DNA of 64,000 bases from Paenibacillus phyllosphaerae (GTDB lineage Bacteria > Bacillota > Bacilli > Paenibacillales > Paenibacillaceae), in assembly GCF_014192105.1 (NCBI RefSeq), contig NZ_JACHXK010000024.1, positions 1-64,000 of the forward strand. Direction: 5' to 3'. Shown one piece after another: positions 23,800-33,193 of this stretch. The notes under the pieces were generated by a model. It had not been told where the DNA came from. It made no database searches and saw only the letters and a program-made list of their open reading frames with translations. The stretch's first letter is position 1, and each line of letters starts with the position of its first letter. The position numbers and the translations under genes were made by a program.

Positions 23800-25179
23800 A
23801 TGGTGAAGGGGTTAGATCGTAAATTTACATTGTGGGCGCTGGCGTGGCCGATTTTTATCGAGGTGTTCTTGCAGACGCTGCTCGGCACGGTCGACACGCT
23901 CATGGTCAGCGAGATTTCGGATGATGCCGTGGCGGTCGTCGGGTATTCGAATCAGCTGTTCAACGCGCTTATGACATTATTCATTACGGTAGCAAGCGGG
24001 GCCGGGATCCTAATCGCCCAGCGCATCGGCGCCAAGAAGGAGGAGGATGCGCGTACGATCGGGATTATGTCCGTCTCGGTCAGCGGCGCCATCGGACTTG
24101 TGATCAGCGCGGTGCTGTTCTTCTGGCCGCAGACGATCGCGAAGCTGCTTAATATGCCGGAGGATCTGATGCCGCTGGCCGATACGTATATTTCGATTGC
24201 GGGCGCGGGGATGGTGCTGACGGCGGTAATGGCTGCGCTGAGCACGGCAATCCGCAATACCGGCAATACAAGAGGCCCGATGTACGTCATCATCGGCGTT
24301 AATATTATTCATGTCATCATGAACTACGGCTTCATCTACGGCGCGTTCGGATTCCCGGTATGGGAGCTGAAGGGCGTGGCTGTCTCGACGCTCGCGAGCC
24401 GAGTCATCGCGACCGTTGTGCTGATCATGATGTTCCTGCCGGCATTCAGCCGCCGCATCACGCTGCCGGAATTTTTAAGATTCGATCGGAAATTGTTCCA
24501 GGAAGTGCTTAAGATCGGCTGGCCGCTCGGCGTTAATATGTCCTGCTGGGTGTTCACGCAGCTGCTAATCTATATGTTCATCGCGATGCTCGGCGCGGCC
24601 GAACTTGCGGCCCGTACCTATATGAACACGCTTGAATCGTTCTGCTTCATGCTCGGCTATTCGTTCGCGCTCGCGCTGCAAATTCAGGTCGCGCATCTCT
24701 TCGGCGCTTCCCGGACGAGGGAGGCCTACCAAGCGACGTACCGCGCGATGTACATCGGTCTTGTCGTGGTGACGGTTAACGCGCTCGTCATCTTCCTCGT
24801 GGGCGGCTGGCTGCTCGGCCTGTTCACCGAGGATAAGGAAATCATTACGATCGGCGTCTCCCTGCTCGGGATGAATCTGCTGCTCCAACCGGGCAAAATG
24901 ATCAATATGGCGCTCGGCAATGCGCTCAACGCCGTCGGCGAAACCCGGTTCACCAAGTATATCTCGATTGGATCGATGTGGCTGATCGCGGCCGGCGCCT
25001 CGTATGTGGCCGGCATCTCGCTCGGCTGGGGACTGATCGGCATCTACGGCTGTATGATCGCCGACGAGTATCTGCGCGGATTACTGTCGTTCTTCCGCTG
25101 GCGGAGCCGTCGATGGATGACGCGTTCGCAAGCTCCGGCTTCGGCCAATGCTTCAGGCGGCGCGACCGCGAAGGCATAA
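23800..25179 (+). CDS. MATE family efflux transporter
   Basis: 459 residues with about 12 transmembrane helices of the multidrug and toxin extrusion family: WPIFIEVFLQTLLGTVDTLM, a central GNTRGPMYVIIGVNIIHVIM and the second-half repeat ALQIQVAHLFGASRTREAYQ. It is expected to exchange cations for cationic drugs or metabolites. The ATG at 23800 is supported by GGAGG five bases upstream; the frame extends further up without another good site. It is divergent from the AraC gene, its possible regulator. Confidence 0.9.
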   Translation: MVKGLDRKFTLWALAWPIFIEVFLQTLLGTVDTLMVSEISDDAVAVVGYSNQLFNALMTLFITVASGAGILIAQRIGAKKEEDARTIGIMSVSVSGAIGLVISAVLFFWPQTIAKLLNMPEDLMPLADTYISIAGAGMVLTAVMAALSTAIRNTGNTRGPMYVIIGVNIIHVIMNYGFIYGAFGFPVWELKGVAVSTLASRVIATVVLIMMFLPAFSRRITLPEFLRFDRKLFQEVLKIGWPLGVNMSCWVFTQLLIYMFIAMLGAAELAARTYMNTLESFCFMLGYSFALALQIQVAHLFGASRTREAYQATYRAMYIGLVVVTVNALVIFLVGGWLLGLFTEDKEIITIGVSLLGMNLLLQPGKMINMALGNALNAVGETRFTKYISIGSMWLIAAGASYVAGISLGWGLIGIYGCMIADEYLRGLLSFFRWRSRRWMTRSQAPASANASGGATAKA

Positions 25180-25285
25180 TAGGTAGGAATCGCAATTGGG
25201 CGCTCGTATTCTAGCATTCATCCAATCTTCCGCTTGCAGAGCTTCATAGACTAGAAGTATCTCCAGCGGAAAAGAGGTGATGCTC

Positions 25286-25459
25286 GTGCTTGCTAAATTG
25301 AAGCAACCCGGCTTTATCCTCGGCGTGCTCGGCGCGGCCAAGCTGCTGCTCGATAGCGCGGGAATTACAATTCCGGACGATACGGTCAATGATATCGCCA
25401 ACGGGATCAGTGCTGTCGTCGTCGTGATTTCGATCTTCATGGACCATGGCAAGGCGTAA
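25286..25459 (+). CDS. Orphan phage-holin-like small membrane protein
   Basis: About 57 residues. AKLKQPGFILGVLGAAKLLL and AVVVVISIFMDHG flank an IPDDTVNDIANGI turn, the layout of small phage holins (phiLC3/A118 type) with two short helices. The GTG at 25286 is preferred because AGAGG is 8 bases upstream; an ATG at 25280 is too close. No endolysin or phage gene is near, so it may be a domesticated holin or a sporulation/autolysis accessory. It ends at a strong terminator. Confidence 0.7.
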   Translation: MLAKLKQPGFILGVLGAAKLLLDSAGITIPDDTVNDIANGISAVVVVISIFMDHGKA

Positions 25460-25469
25460 TTAATAAGCG

Positions 25470-25530
25470 AAGGGGTTGTACCCGCCGTCATCCGCAAGAT
25501 GAGATGATGGCAGGTACAACCCCTTTTTGT
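25470..25530 (+). terminator. Strong bidirectional terminator
   Basis: AAGGGGTTGTACC pairs perfectly with GGTACAACCCCTT and is followed by a T run. It ends the holin-like gene and, read on the minus strand, also follows the lacI-type gene. Confidence 0.88.
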
Positions 25531-25535
25531 TTTCG

Positions 25536-26579
25536 TTATTCGCCCAGCGTTCCGGTCGACTCGCGGTAGATCGGCTCCGTCTGCACATGCGCGACTTGGT
25601 AGGGCTTGGACGGATTCTTGATGCGCGATAGCAGCAGTTCTGCCGTAATAATACCCATGTCGCTATTCGGAATATGGACGGTCGTAAGCGGAGGTTCGAT
25701 GATTCGCGACTCCGGCGAGTTATCGAAGCCGACGACAGCCACCTCGTCCGGCACGCGGATATTGCGTCCCTTCAGCGTGCGCATGACGGCAACCGCGATA
25801 AAGTCGTTCGCGCACACGAATGCGGAAGGCAACTGCTCCATCGCTTCGAGTTGGTCGTCGATCCAAGTGGAACCGTCATTGAAGAATCGATCCTCGCCGA
25901 CGATGCAGCTTGCCGGATCTGCCGGCAGTCCCGCCTCGAGCAGGGCTCGGTTATAACCGGCCCAACGCTCGTAGAAGCTTAAGCAATGATTATAATCGCC
26001 CGCAAACCCTATTCGCTTATGCCCGTTACGGATCAGACGCTTCACGACCGAATGCGTGCTATGGTCATTCTCCATCAGGATGACGTCCGCTTGCAGCTCG
26101 GAGAAGTCGATTCGAGCCGAGGCGTCGATGAAGATGGCGGGAATGCCGAGGCTGCCGATCAGATCGCTGTACGCCTTATTGAACATCTCGATGCAGATAA
26201 TGCCGTCCACCTTGCTCGGCTCGAAGTTATTCGGCAGCAGCAGCTGCGAGATCTCCGGTTCGCGGACGAAGTGGATCGATAGATTGAAGCCGTCGGAGCT
26301 GATCTTCTTCTCGAGCCCGCTGAGCAGCAAGGAGCCAAAATGCGAGCTGTTCGGCATATTCGACGTGAACAGCGCGATGTTCCCCGTCGTTCGGGCGATC
26401 ATGCCCTCCGTATCGACGAAGGCGAACTGCTTATATTTCAGTTCGGCGGCCTTCTTGATTACTTTATTCCGCGTCTCGGCGGGAATGCTTTCGTTGCCGT
26501 TAAGCGCCTTCGAAGCGGTATTCCTGGAGATCCCGAGCGCGTCGGCAATGTCCTGGATCGTCACTTTATCTCTTGTCAT
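25536..26579 (-). CDS. LacI family repressor of the fructan operon
   Basis: 347 residues: a LacI headpiece (VTIQDIADALGISRNTASKA, LNG hinge) and a periplasmic-binding-protein-like sensor domain (ICIEMFNKAYSDLIGSLGIP, VCANDFIAVAVMRTLKGRNI, VPDEVAVVGFDNSPESRII). The ATG at 26579 has GGGAG upstream; the frame extends 11 codons further without a site. It is divergent from the transporter-GH32-fructokinase operon, which it probably represses in the absence of a fructo-oligosaccharide or fructose-derived inducer. Confidence 0.9.
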   Translation of the reverse strand: MTRDKVTIQDIADALGISRNTASKALNGNESIPAETRNKVIKKAAELKYKQFAFVDTEGMIARTTGNIALFTSNMPNSSHFGSLLLSGLEKKISSDGFNLSIHFVREPEISQLLLPNNFEPSKVDGIICIEMFNKAYSDLIGSLGIPAIFIDASARIDFSELQADVILMENDHSTHSVVKRLIRNGHKRIGFAGDYNHCLSFYERWAGYNRALLEAGLPADPASCIVGEDRFFNDGSTWIDDQLEAMEQLPSAFVCANDFIAVAVMRTLKGRNIRVPDEVAVVGFDNSPESRIIEPPLTTVHIPNSDMGIITAELLLSRIKNPSKPYQVAHVQTEPIYRESTGTLGE

Positions 26580-27026
26580 GGCTAAGTTTCTCCCTGATCT
26601 ACCAATTTGCATTGTTACGGTAAATGTATACTAGCATTGTGAATATGTCAAACTCATTTTTACAAATGTACAAATTGTCTTAGGGGACAGATGGGGGGGA
26701 CTTATTTTTACAAAAACCCTGTAGTTATTTACATTTTCATGGCTACTAGGTGAATGGATAACGTCTCTTGATGTCCTAATATTGGCTTTATTCACGAAAA
26801 AGAGTCGAGATCAATAAATGAATTGTGCAAATGACAACTAAATAGAGTTATAAATGACTATACGAAATGTTCAAATGGATGATAAAAATTTTACAAAAGT
26901 TGTTGACGCGATTTGCGTGTGTCTGTTAAATTGTAAAAGCAAGAGGCGGAAACAACCAAATGTAAGCCCTTGCAACATGTGCATATGTTTACTTGGTTTC
27001 TATCCAAACAGATGGGGGGTCATAAG
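26580..27026. promoter_or_regulatory. Divergent control region of the fructan operon
   Basis: About 450 bases, AT-rich, without a gene. The operon promoter is TTGACG (26903-26908), a 17-base spacer and TTAAAT (26926-26931). The motif WTTTTACAAA occurs at 26656, 26704 and 26887 and in inverted form (TTGTAAAAGC) just after the -10. These are likely LacI half-sites placed around both promoters. TGTAAGCCCTTGCA (26961-26974) differs by one base from a symmetric catabolite-response (cre) sequence and could allow CcpA repression downstream of the start. Confidence 0.55.
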
Positions 27027-27971
27027 TTGGAACAATCGTACGCTATGCCGAAGCGGCAGACTAGAATGCGGCGCAATCTGGACTACATAAGGAAGAACCA
27101 ATTTCTGTACTGGCTGATCGCTCCGGCCTTTATCCTGACGGTGATCTTCAAATACGTGCCGATGTACGGGGTGATCATCGCCTTCAAGGATTTCAGCTAC
27201 AACAAGGGGATCATGGGCAGCGAGTGGGTCGGTTTCAAATACTTCGAGAAGTTCCTCACGGCCCCGAACTTCGAGCTGATCTTCATGAACACGCTGAAGC
27301 TGAGCCTGTACGGACTTATTCTCGGCTTCCCGGTGCCGATCATCCTGGCGCTCATGCTGAACCAGCTGCGCAGGGCAGGCGCGAAGAAGAATATACAGCT
27401 AGCGCTCTATGCGCCGAATTTTATCTCGGTCGTGGTGGTTGTCGGCATGATCTTCATCTTCCTCTCTCCGGTCGGTCCGATCAACAAGCTGATCGAGTAT
27501 TTCACCGGGCACCCGATCAACTTCATGTCGGATCCGGCGTACTTCCGCTCGGTCTACATCTTATCGGGTATTTGGCAGGCGGCGGGGTGGTCGTCCATTA
27601 TCTACGTCGCGGCGCTGGCCGGCGTCGATCCCGAGCTGCATAATGCGGCCACGATCGATGGCGCCAACTTGCTGCAGCGGATTCGCCACATCGATCTGCC
27701 GACGATCAAGCCGGTCATGGCGATCGTGTTCATCCTGGCGGCAGGCGGCATCATGTCGATCGGCTTCGAGAAAGCGTTCCTGATGCAGACGGCGCTCAAC
27801 TTGCCGACCTCCGAGATCTTGCCGACGTACGTGTACAAGGTGGGGCTTAAGTCCGGCGATTACTCGTATTCCGCGGCGATTGGCCTGTTCAACTCGGTCA
27901 TCAACGTGATTATGCTGGTCGTGGTCAATTTCGTCGTGAAGAAATTAAACGAAGGGGAAGGCCTTTATTAG
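27027..27971 (+). CDS. Sugar ABC permease, LplB/YtcP type (fructan operon)
   Basis: 314 residues with six transmembrane helices, of the binding-protein-dependent permease subfamily typical of Paenibacillus oligosaccharide importers. It has the opening FLYWLIAPAFILTVIFKYVP MYG-type block and the coupling loop ELHNAATIDGANLLQRIRHI. The likely start is TTG at 27027 with GGGGGG 7 bases upstream; the open frame continues to 26970 without a good site. It pairs with the next permease to import the substrate later cut by the GH32 enzyme. Confidence 0.9.
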   Translation: MEQSYAMPKRQTRMRRNLDYIRKNQFLYWLIAPAFILTVIFKYVPMYGVIIAFKDFSYNKGIMGSEWVGFKYFEKFLTAPNFELIFMNTLKLSLYGLILGFPVPIILALMLNQLRRAGAKKNIQLALYAPNFISVVVVVGMIFIFLSPVGPINKLIEYFTGHPINFMSDPAYFRSVYILSGIWQAAGWSSIIYVAALAGVDPELHNAATIDGANLLQRIRHIDLPTIKPVMAIVFILAAGGIMSIGFEKAFLMQTALNLPTSEILPTYVYKVGLKSGDYSYSAAIGLFNSVINVIMLVVVNFVVKKLNEGEGLY

Positions 27972-27988
27972 AAGAAAGGAGAGGTACG

Positions 27989-28870
27989 ATGAGTTTCAAG
28001 CATACTCGTCTCGACCGGTTTATTCTGTTCATCAACTACGTGCTGCTGGCGCTTGCGGTGTTCATCGTAGTCGTTCCGCTGCTGTATGTGGCGGTCGCTT
28101 CATTCATGGAGCCGACGGCGCTGCTGAACAAAGGGTTCTCGCTGAGCCTGTCCGATTACAGCATTGAAGGCTACAAGCTTATCCTATCGAATGACGCGAT
28201 GCTGCGCGGCTTTCTGAATGCGCTTTTTTACTCGGCGGCATTCGCCATTCTGACCGTAGCCCTATCCGTATTCGCCGGTTTTCCGTTATCGGTGGAAGGG
28301 TTCGTCGGGAGCAAGTTTTTCATGACGGTCCTCATCATTACGATGTTCTTCGGCGGTGGCCTCATCCCTACGTTCCTCGTCGTCAAGCAGCTTGGTATGC
28401 TGGATACCGTCTGGGCGGTCATCCTCCCGGGGGCGGTCAGCGTATGGAACGTCATCCTGGCGCGGACCTTCTTCAAAGGTGTCCCCAAGGAGCTGAGCGA
28501 AGCGGCGAAGGTCGATGGCGCGTCCGAGGCCCGCATTTTCTTCGATATTATTATCCCGCTATCCAAACCGATCATGTTCGTCCTGGCGCTGTACGCCTTC
28601 GTCGGCCAATGGAATTCGTTCTTCGATGCGATGATCTACCTGGAGAATCAGAAGCTGTATCCGCTTCAGCTGGTGCTGCGCTCGATTCTCATCCAGAACC
28701 AGATCAGCCCGGAGATGATCGCGGATCGTGCGCAGGCTGCCGAGCTTAAGCGGTTGTCCGAGATTATCAAGTACGCTTCGATCGTCATCTCGAGCTTGCC
28801 GCTGCTCGTCATGTATCCGTTCTTCCAGAAGTATTTCGAGAAAGGTGTCCTGGTCGGTTCCCTCAAGTAG
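27989..28870 (+). CDS. Sugar ABC permease, LplC/CUT1 type (fructan operon)
   Basis: 293 residues with six transmembrane helices and the coupling loop ELSEAAKVDGASEARIFFDI. The tail PFFQKYFEKGVLVGSLK is the characteristic C-terminus of this permease class. It lies 17 bases after the first permease behind AAAGGAGAGG. It forms the heterodimeric channel; the energising ATPase is not encoded here and is probably a shared MsmX-type protein. Confidence 0.9.
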   Translation: MSFKHTRLDRFILFINYVLLALAVFIVVVPLLYVAVASFMEPTALLNKGFSLSLSDYSIEGYKLILSNDAMLRGFLNALFYSAAFAILTVALSVFAGFPLSVEGFVGSKFFMTVLIITMFFGGGLIPTFLVVKQLGMLDTVWAVILPGAVSVWNVILARTFFKGVPKELSEAAKVDGASEARIFFDIIIPLSKPIMFVLALYAFVGQWNSFFDAMIYLENQKLYPLQLVLRSILIQNQISPEMIADRAQAAELKRLSEIIKYASIVISSLPLLVMYPFFQKYFEKGVLVGSLK

Positions 28871-28915
28871 GGGCGGCTGACATAGATAAGCTACAGACAA
28901 TGAGGAGGGTTTAGG

Positions 28916-30508
28916 TTGACACACACAAAGACAACCGCATGGATCGCACTATCCGCATTGCTGGCAGTGACAGGCTGCAGCAGCAACAATTCAGGCTCAA
29001 ACTCATCATCCGATACTTCCGATTCCGGCAAGACGACGCTCCGTATTATGACGCAGAGCAATGTGCTCGCGCCGGCCGACCCGAACGAGAAGCTGATCTT
29101 CAAGCGGCTCGAAGAGAAGACGGGCATTCACATCGAGTGGACGAATTATACGAATGACGTCTTCGTGGAGAAACGCAACTTGGCGCTTGCGACCGGCGAT
29201 CTGCCTGACGCGATCTTCGATGCGGGCCTTGGCGATTACGACATCTTGAAGCTGGCCAAAGACGGCACGATCATCTCGCTCGACGATCTGATTACGAAGA
29301 TGCCGAACTTGCAGAAGGTGCTCGAGCAGGCGCCGCAGTATCGAGCCATGATGACGGCACCGGACGGCCACATCTACTCGCTCCCATGGATCGAGGAGCT
29401 TGGCGCAGGCAAGGAGAGCATTCATGCGGTGAACAACATTCCGTGGATCAACAAGGGGTGGCTGGATAAACTCGGACTTGCGATGCCGACGTCGACGGAA
29501 GAACTGAAGCAGGTGCTCATCGCCTTCAAGACGAAGGATCCGAACGGCAACGGCGTGGCGGACGAAATTCCGCTCTCCTTCATTAATACGAACGGCGGCA
29601 ACGAGGACCTCGGCTTCCTGTTCGGTTCGTTCGGCGCAGGGATCAACTGGGATCTGACGCTCGTAAGCGATGACGGCAAGGTGAGCTTCGCGGCAAGCGA
29701 AGCGGGCTACAAGGAAGGCGTCAAGTATTTGCATGAGCTGTATCAGGAAAATTTGATCGATAACGAGTATGTTACGCAGGACTGGAATACATTTATTGCG
29801 AAGGGCAAAGAAGATGTTTATGGGCTATATTTCACGTGGGATAAAGCGAATGTGACGGGTATGGACAGCAACTTCGAGCCGATGCCGGCGCTGGCCGGGC
29901 CTGACGGCACGAAGAACGTAACCCGATCGAACGGGATGGGCTTCGATCGCGGACGCCTTGTCGTGACGAATGCGAACGAGCATCTGGAGGAGACCGCGAA
30001 GTGGCTGGACCACATGTACGAGCCGCTCCAGTCGGTGCAGAACAATTGGGGGACGTATGGCGATGAATCGCAGCAAAATATTTTCGAATTCGACGAGGCA
30101 GCCCAAATGCTGAAGCACCTCCCGTTGGATGGAGCTGCTCCGGGCGAGCTGCGCGGCAAGACGAGTGTCGGCGGACCGCTCGCCATCCTCGATTCCTATT
30201 ATGGCAAAGTGACGACGAAACCGGACGATGCGGCATGGCGCATGGATATTCTGAAGAAAACGTACGTACCGGACATGAAAGCCGAGAATATCTATCCGAA
30301 GGTATTCTTCTCGCTGGAGGAACTGGATCGGCTCTCCGCGATCGAGACGGACCTGATGCCATACGTGCTGCGCATGCGCACCGAGTGGATGCAGAACGGG
30401 AAGGTCGAGGAAGAATGGGACGGCTACCTGAAGGAGCTGGATCGCTTGGGCCTGCAGGATTGGCTGTCCATCAAGCAAGCTGGCTATGACCGCAACGCGA
30501 GTCAATAA
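28916..30508 (+). CDS. Sugar-binding lipoprotein (fructan operon)
   Basis: 530 residues with a lipoprotein signal (lipobox VTGC) and a Ser/Asn-rich linker. It belongs to the large LplA-like extracellular solute-binding class used with LplB/LplC permeases: KLIFKRLEEKTGIHIEWTNY, then LPDAIFDAGLGDYDILKLAK and TKDPNGNGVADEIPLSF, a calcium-loop-like motif common in these proteins. It starts with TTG at 28916 behind GAGGAGGG. The ligand is inferred to be a fructan or fructo-oligosaccharide from the downstream GH32 and fructokinase. Confidence 0.9.
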   Translation: MTHTKTTAWIALSALLAVTGCSSNNSGSNSSSDTSDSGKTTLRIMTQSNVLAPADPNEKLIFKRLEEKTGIHIEWTNYTNDVFVEKRNLALATGDLPDAIFDAGLGDYDILKLAKDGTIISLDDLITKMPNLQKVLEQAPQYRAMMTAPDGHIYSLPWIEELGAGKESIHAVNNIPWINKGWLDKLGLAMPTSTEELKQVLIAFKTKDPNGNGVADEIPLSFINTNGGNEDLGFLFGSFGAGINWDLTLVSDDGKVSFAASEAGYKEGVKYLHELYQENLIDNEYVTQDWNTFIAKGKEDVYGLYFTWDKANVTGMDSNFEPMPALAGPDGTKNVTRSNGMGFDRGRLVVTNANEHLEETAKWLDHMYEPLQSVQNNWGTYGDESQQNIFEFDEAAQMLKHLPLDGAAPGELRGKTSVGGPLAILDSYYGKVTTKPDDAAWRMDILKKTYVPDMKAENIYPKVFFSLEELDRLSAIETDLMPYVLRMRTEWMQNGKVEEEWDGYLKELDRLGLQDWLSIKQAGYDRNASQ

Positions 30509-30571
30509 TGACAAACACGACGCTATGATGAAGCTTCTTGCACAGAGGCAGCGCTAAAGGAGAGAGTTTTC

Positions 30572-32053
30572 ATGACGGTTATCACGAATGAGCAATACCG
30601 CCCGGAATATCATTTCACGCCGGAGACGAATTGGATGAACGACCCGAACGGGCTAGTCTATTATAAAGGGGAGTATCATCTGTTCTATCAGCATCACCCG
30701 CAAGGCACGACGTGGGGGCCGATGCATTGGGGCCATGCGGTCACGACGGATCTGGCAAGCTGGGAGCATCTGCCGATCGCGCTCGCTCCTGACGAACACG
30801 GGATGATCTTCTCCGGCAGCGCGGTGGTGGATTGGCACGATACGACCGGATTCTTCGGCGGTAAATCAGGCCTGGTCGCGATCTTCACGCATCATGACCA
30901 GCAACCGGGCGCGGATCCGGCTAGACAAAGGCAGCGTCAAAGTCTCGCCTACAGCAAGGATGAGGGCCGTACGTGGATCAAATACGAGGGCAATCCGGTG
31001 CTCGGCCATGACAGTTACGTCGACTTCCGCGATCCCAAAGTATTCTGGCATCCGCAGACGGCGCAGTGGGTCATGATCCTGGCGACCGGCCAGACGGTCA
31101 GTTTCTATACGTCGCCGAATCTGAAGGATTGGGCCTTCGCCAGCGAATTCGGTGAGGGGATCGGCTCGCATGACGGCGTATGGGAGTGTCCGGATCTGTT
31201 CCCGCTCGCGGTGGACGGCGACCCGGCGAACGTCAAGTGGGTCATGTTCGTCAGCATCGGCGATGACCCGGCATTCGCGGAAGGGTCCAGAACGCAATAT
31301 TTTACCGGCGCGTTCGACGGCAAGACATTCGTTCCCGATGAGGCGTCTCGCGAGATCCGCTGGATCGACTATGGTCGCGACAACTATGCCGGCGTCAGCT
31401 GGTCGGATGTTCCTGCCGAAGATGGACGCCGAATCTACGTCGGCTGGATGAGCAACTGGCGGTACGCGAACCAGACGCCTACCGAGGGCTGGCGCAGCGC
31501 AATGACGATTGCCAGAGAGCTGACGCTTACGGAGCGCGATGGCGCGGCGACGCTCATTTCGCTACCTGCCCGCGAGCTGGAGAATGCGAGAACGCCGCTT
31601 GTGGCGCTTAAGAACGTGGCTTTCGGCGAACTGCAGGCCAAGCTGGCCGGACTTGAGCTGGACAGCTATGAGATTGAAGTGGAGCTGCCGATTGGCGCGA
31701 ACTTGGAGGCCGTGGGCCTTAAAGTCAGGACCTCAGCAGACGAGGAGACGATCATCGGCTACCATGCCGGCGCGGAGGAGCTGTACGTTGACCGTTCGCG
31801 TTCGGGCCGAAGCGATTTCCACAAGGATTTTGCCGGCAAGCACGGGGTGAAGCTCGCCAATACGGACGGACGTCTGCGGCTGCGCATCTATGTCGACCGT
31901 TCCTCGGTCGAGGTGTTCGCGGAGGATGGGCTTGCAGTCATGACCGAACTGATCTTCCCAGACCCTGAATCGAAGGGGCTAACGGTATTCGGCGCGGAGC
32001 CGAATGCAATTGTGTCGTCATTCGCTATTTATGAGATTGGCGGGAAGAAGTAA
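30572..32053 (+). CDS. GH32 beta-fructosidase (levanase/sucrose hydrolase type)
   Basis: 493 residues without a signal peptide, so cytoplasmic. The GH32 catalytic residues are intact: nucleophile Asp24 in WMNDPNG, transition-state stabiliser Asp154 in FRDPK and acid/base Glu205 in ECPD. A beta-sandwich C-terminal domain follows (LRIYVDRSSVEVFAEDGLAV). It hydrolyses beta-fructosidic bonds of imported sucrose, inulin- or levan-type oligosaccharides, releasing fructose for the ROK kinase next door. No phosphotransferase component is present, so the substrate is probably unphosphorylated. Confidence 0.93.
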   Translation: MTVITNEQYRPEYHFTPETNWMNDPNGLVYYKGEYHLFYQHHPQGTTWGPMHWGHAVTTDLASWEHLPIALAPDEHGMIFSGSAVVDWHDTTGFFGGKSGLVAIFTHHDQQPGADPARQRQRQSLAYSKDEGRTWIKYEGNPVLGHDSYVDFRDPKVFWHPQTAQWVMILATGQTVSFYTSPNLKDWAFASEFGEGIGSHDGVWECPDLFPLAVDGDPANVKWVMFVSIGDDPAFAEGSRTQYFTGAFDGKTFVPDEASREIRWIDYGRDNYAGVSWSDVPAEDGRRIYVGWMSNWRYANQTPTEGWRSAMTIARELTLTERDGAATLISLPARELENARTPLVALKNVAFGELQAKLAGLELDSYEIEVELPIGANLEAVGLKVRTSADEETIIGYHAGAEELYVDRSRSGRSDFHKDFAGKHGVKLANTDGRLRLRIYVDRSSVEVFAEDGLAVMTELIFPDPESKGLTVFGAEPNAIVSSFAIYEIGGKK

Positions 32054-32085
32054 AATAGACTTGTCGGTTTAAGGGCAAGAATGGG

Positions 32086-32118
32086 ATCAGGCTGCCGCTG
32101 GCAGTCTGATTCGTTTTC
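32086..32118 (+). terminator. Hairpin between GH32 and fructokinase genes
   Basis: ATCAGGCTGCC pairs with GGCAGTCTGAT around GCT, followed by TCGTTTTC. With its imperfect T run it may be a partial terminator lowering fructokinase expression, or it may stabilise the upstream mRNA. Confidence 0.5.
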
Positions 32119-32159
32119 GCTCAGGCAAAAGTGAAAGTGAATCGAGGAGGAAACGAACG

Positions 32160-33038
32160 ATGCGTATTGGCGCGATTGAAGCGGGCGGCACGAAGTTTGT
32201 CTGCGGGATTGGCAATGAACTTGGCGAGATTGAGGATCGGACGAGCTTCCCGACCGAAGCCCCTGAGCGTACGCTGGCGCAGGTGATCGACTATTTCAAG
32301 GACAAGTCCTTCGGCGCGATCGGGGTCGGTTCCTTCGGTCCGATCGATATTAACCCGAACAGCCCGACCTATGGGTTCGTAACGACCACGCCGAAGCCGG
32401 GTTGGAGCGGGTTCGATTTTCTCGGCGCGCTGAAGCGGCATTTTGACGTGCCATACGGCTGGGATACCGACGTGAACGCAGCGGCGGTGGGCGAAGCGAC
32501 TTGGGGCGCGGCCAAAGGACTCGACAGCTGCCTCTACTACACGATCGGCACCGGCGTTGGCGTCGGCGTCTATGCCGAAGGCAAACTCGTGCATGGCTTG
32601 ATGCATCCGGAAGGCGGCCATGTGCTGACGAGACGTCATCCGGAGGATGATTTTGCCGGCGTCTGCCCGTACCACGGCGATTGCCTCGAAGGCATGGCCG
32701 CAGGTCCGGCGCTCGAAGCGCGCTGGAAGGTCAAAGGCCACGAGCTGCCGGTCGATCACCAAGCGTGGGAGATCGAAGCGTTCTATATTGCGCAGGCTTT
32801 GTCCAGCGCAATCCTGATGCTGTCGCCGCAGAAGATCATCCTGGGCGGCGGCGTGATGCAACAGCCGCAGTTGTTCCCGCTCATCCGTGCGGGCGTACAG
32901 AAGAACCTCAATGGCTACGTGAATGCGGCGGAGATCGTGAAGAACATCGACAGCTATATCGTCGAGCCGGGCCTGGGCACGCAAGCGGGCCTAAGCGGCG
33001 CGGTCGCGCTCGGGATTCGCGCCTTCAACCAGGCATAA
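32160..33038 (+). CDS. ROK family fructokinase
   Basis: 292 residues. The N-terminal phosphate loop is IGAIEAGGTKFVCG. The zinc-binding signature of ROK fructokinases is present as RRHPEDDFAGVCPYHGDCLE, preceded by HPEGGHVL. It phosphorylates fructose to fructose 6-phosphate. The ATG at 32160 follows GAGGAGG. It closes the operon: import, hydrolysis, then phosphorylation. Confidence 0.93.
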   Translation: MRIGAIEAGGTKFVCGIGNELGEIEDRTSFPTEAPERTLAQVIDYFKDKSFGAIGVGSFGPIDINPNSPTYGFVTTTPKPGWSGFDFLGALKRHFDVPYGWDTDVNAAAVGEATWGAAKGLDSCLYYTIGTGVGVGVYAEGKLVHGLMHPEGGHVLTRRHPEDDFAGVCPYHGDCLEGMAAGPALEARWKVKGHELPVDHQAWEIEAFYIAQALSSAILMLSPQKIILGGGVMQQPQLFPLIRAGVQKNLNGYVNAAEIVKNIDSYIVEPGLGTQAGLSGAVALGIRAFNQA

Positions 33039-33064
33039 GCGAGGCGCAATGTTGTTGCAAGAAG

Positions 33065-33104
33065 AAAGGAATTCCGTCTGTTGGGCGGAATTCCTTTTTT
33101 TTTT
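33065..33104 (+). terminator. Strong terminator of the fructan operon
   Basis: AAAGGAATTCCG pairs with CGGAATTCCTTT around a 9-base loop and continues into a long T run. Confidence 0.9.
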
Positions 33105-33193
33105 ATGTGCAAAGCCTGTTCATGAACGCTATCGTTCGTTGTCAATGAAGAAGAAGCCCTCTGCGATAGAAGGCCTCCTGAGAAGTGCATGCG

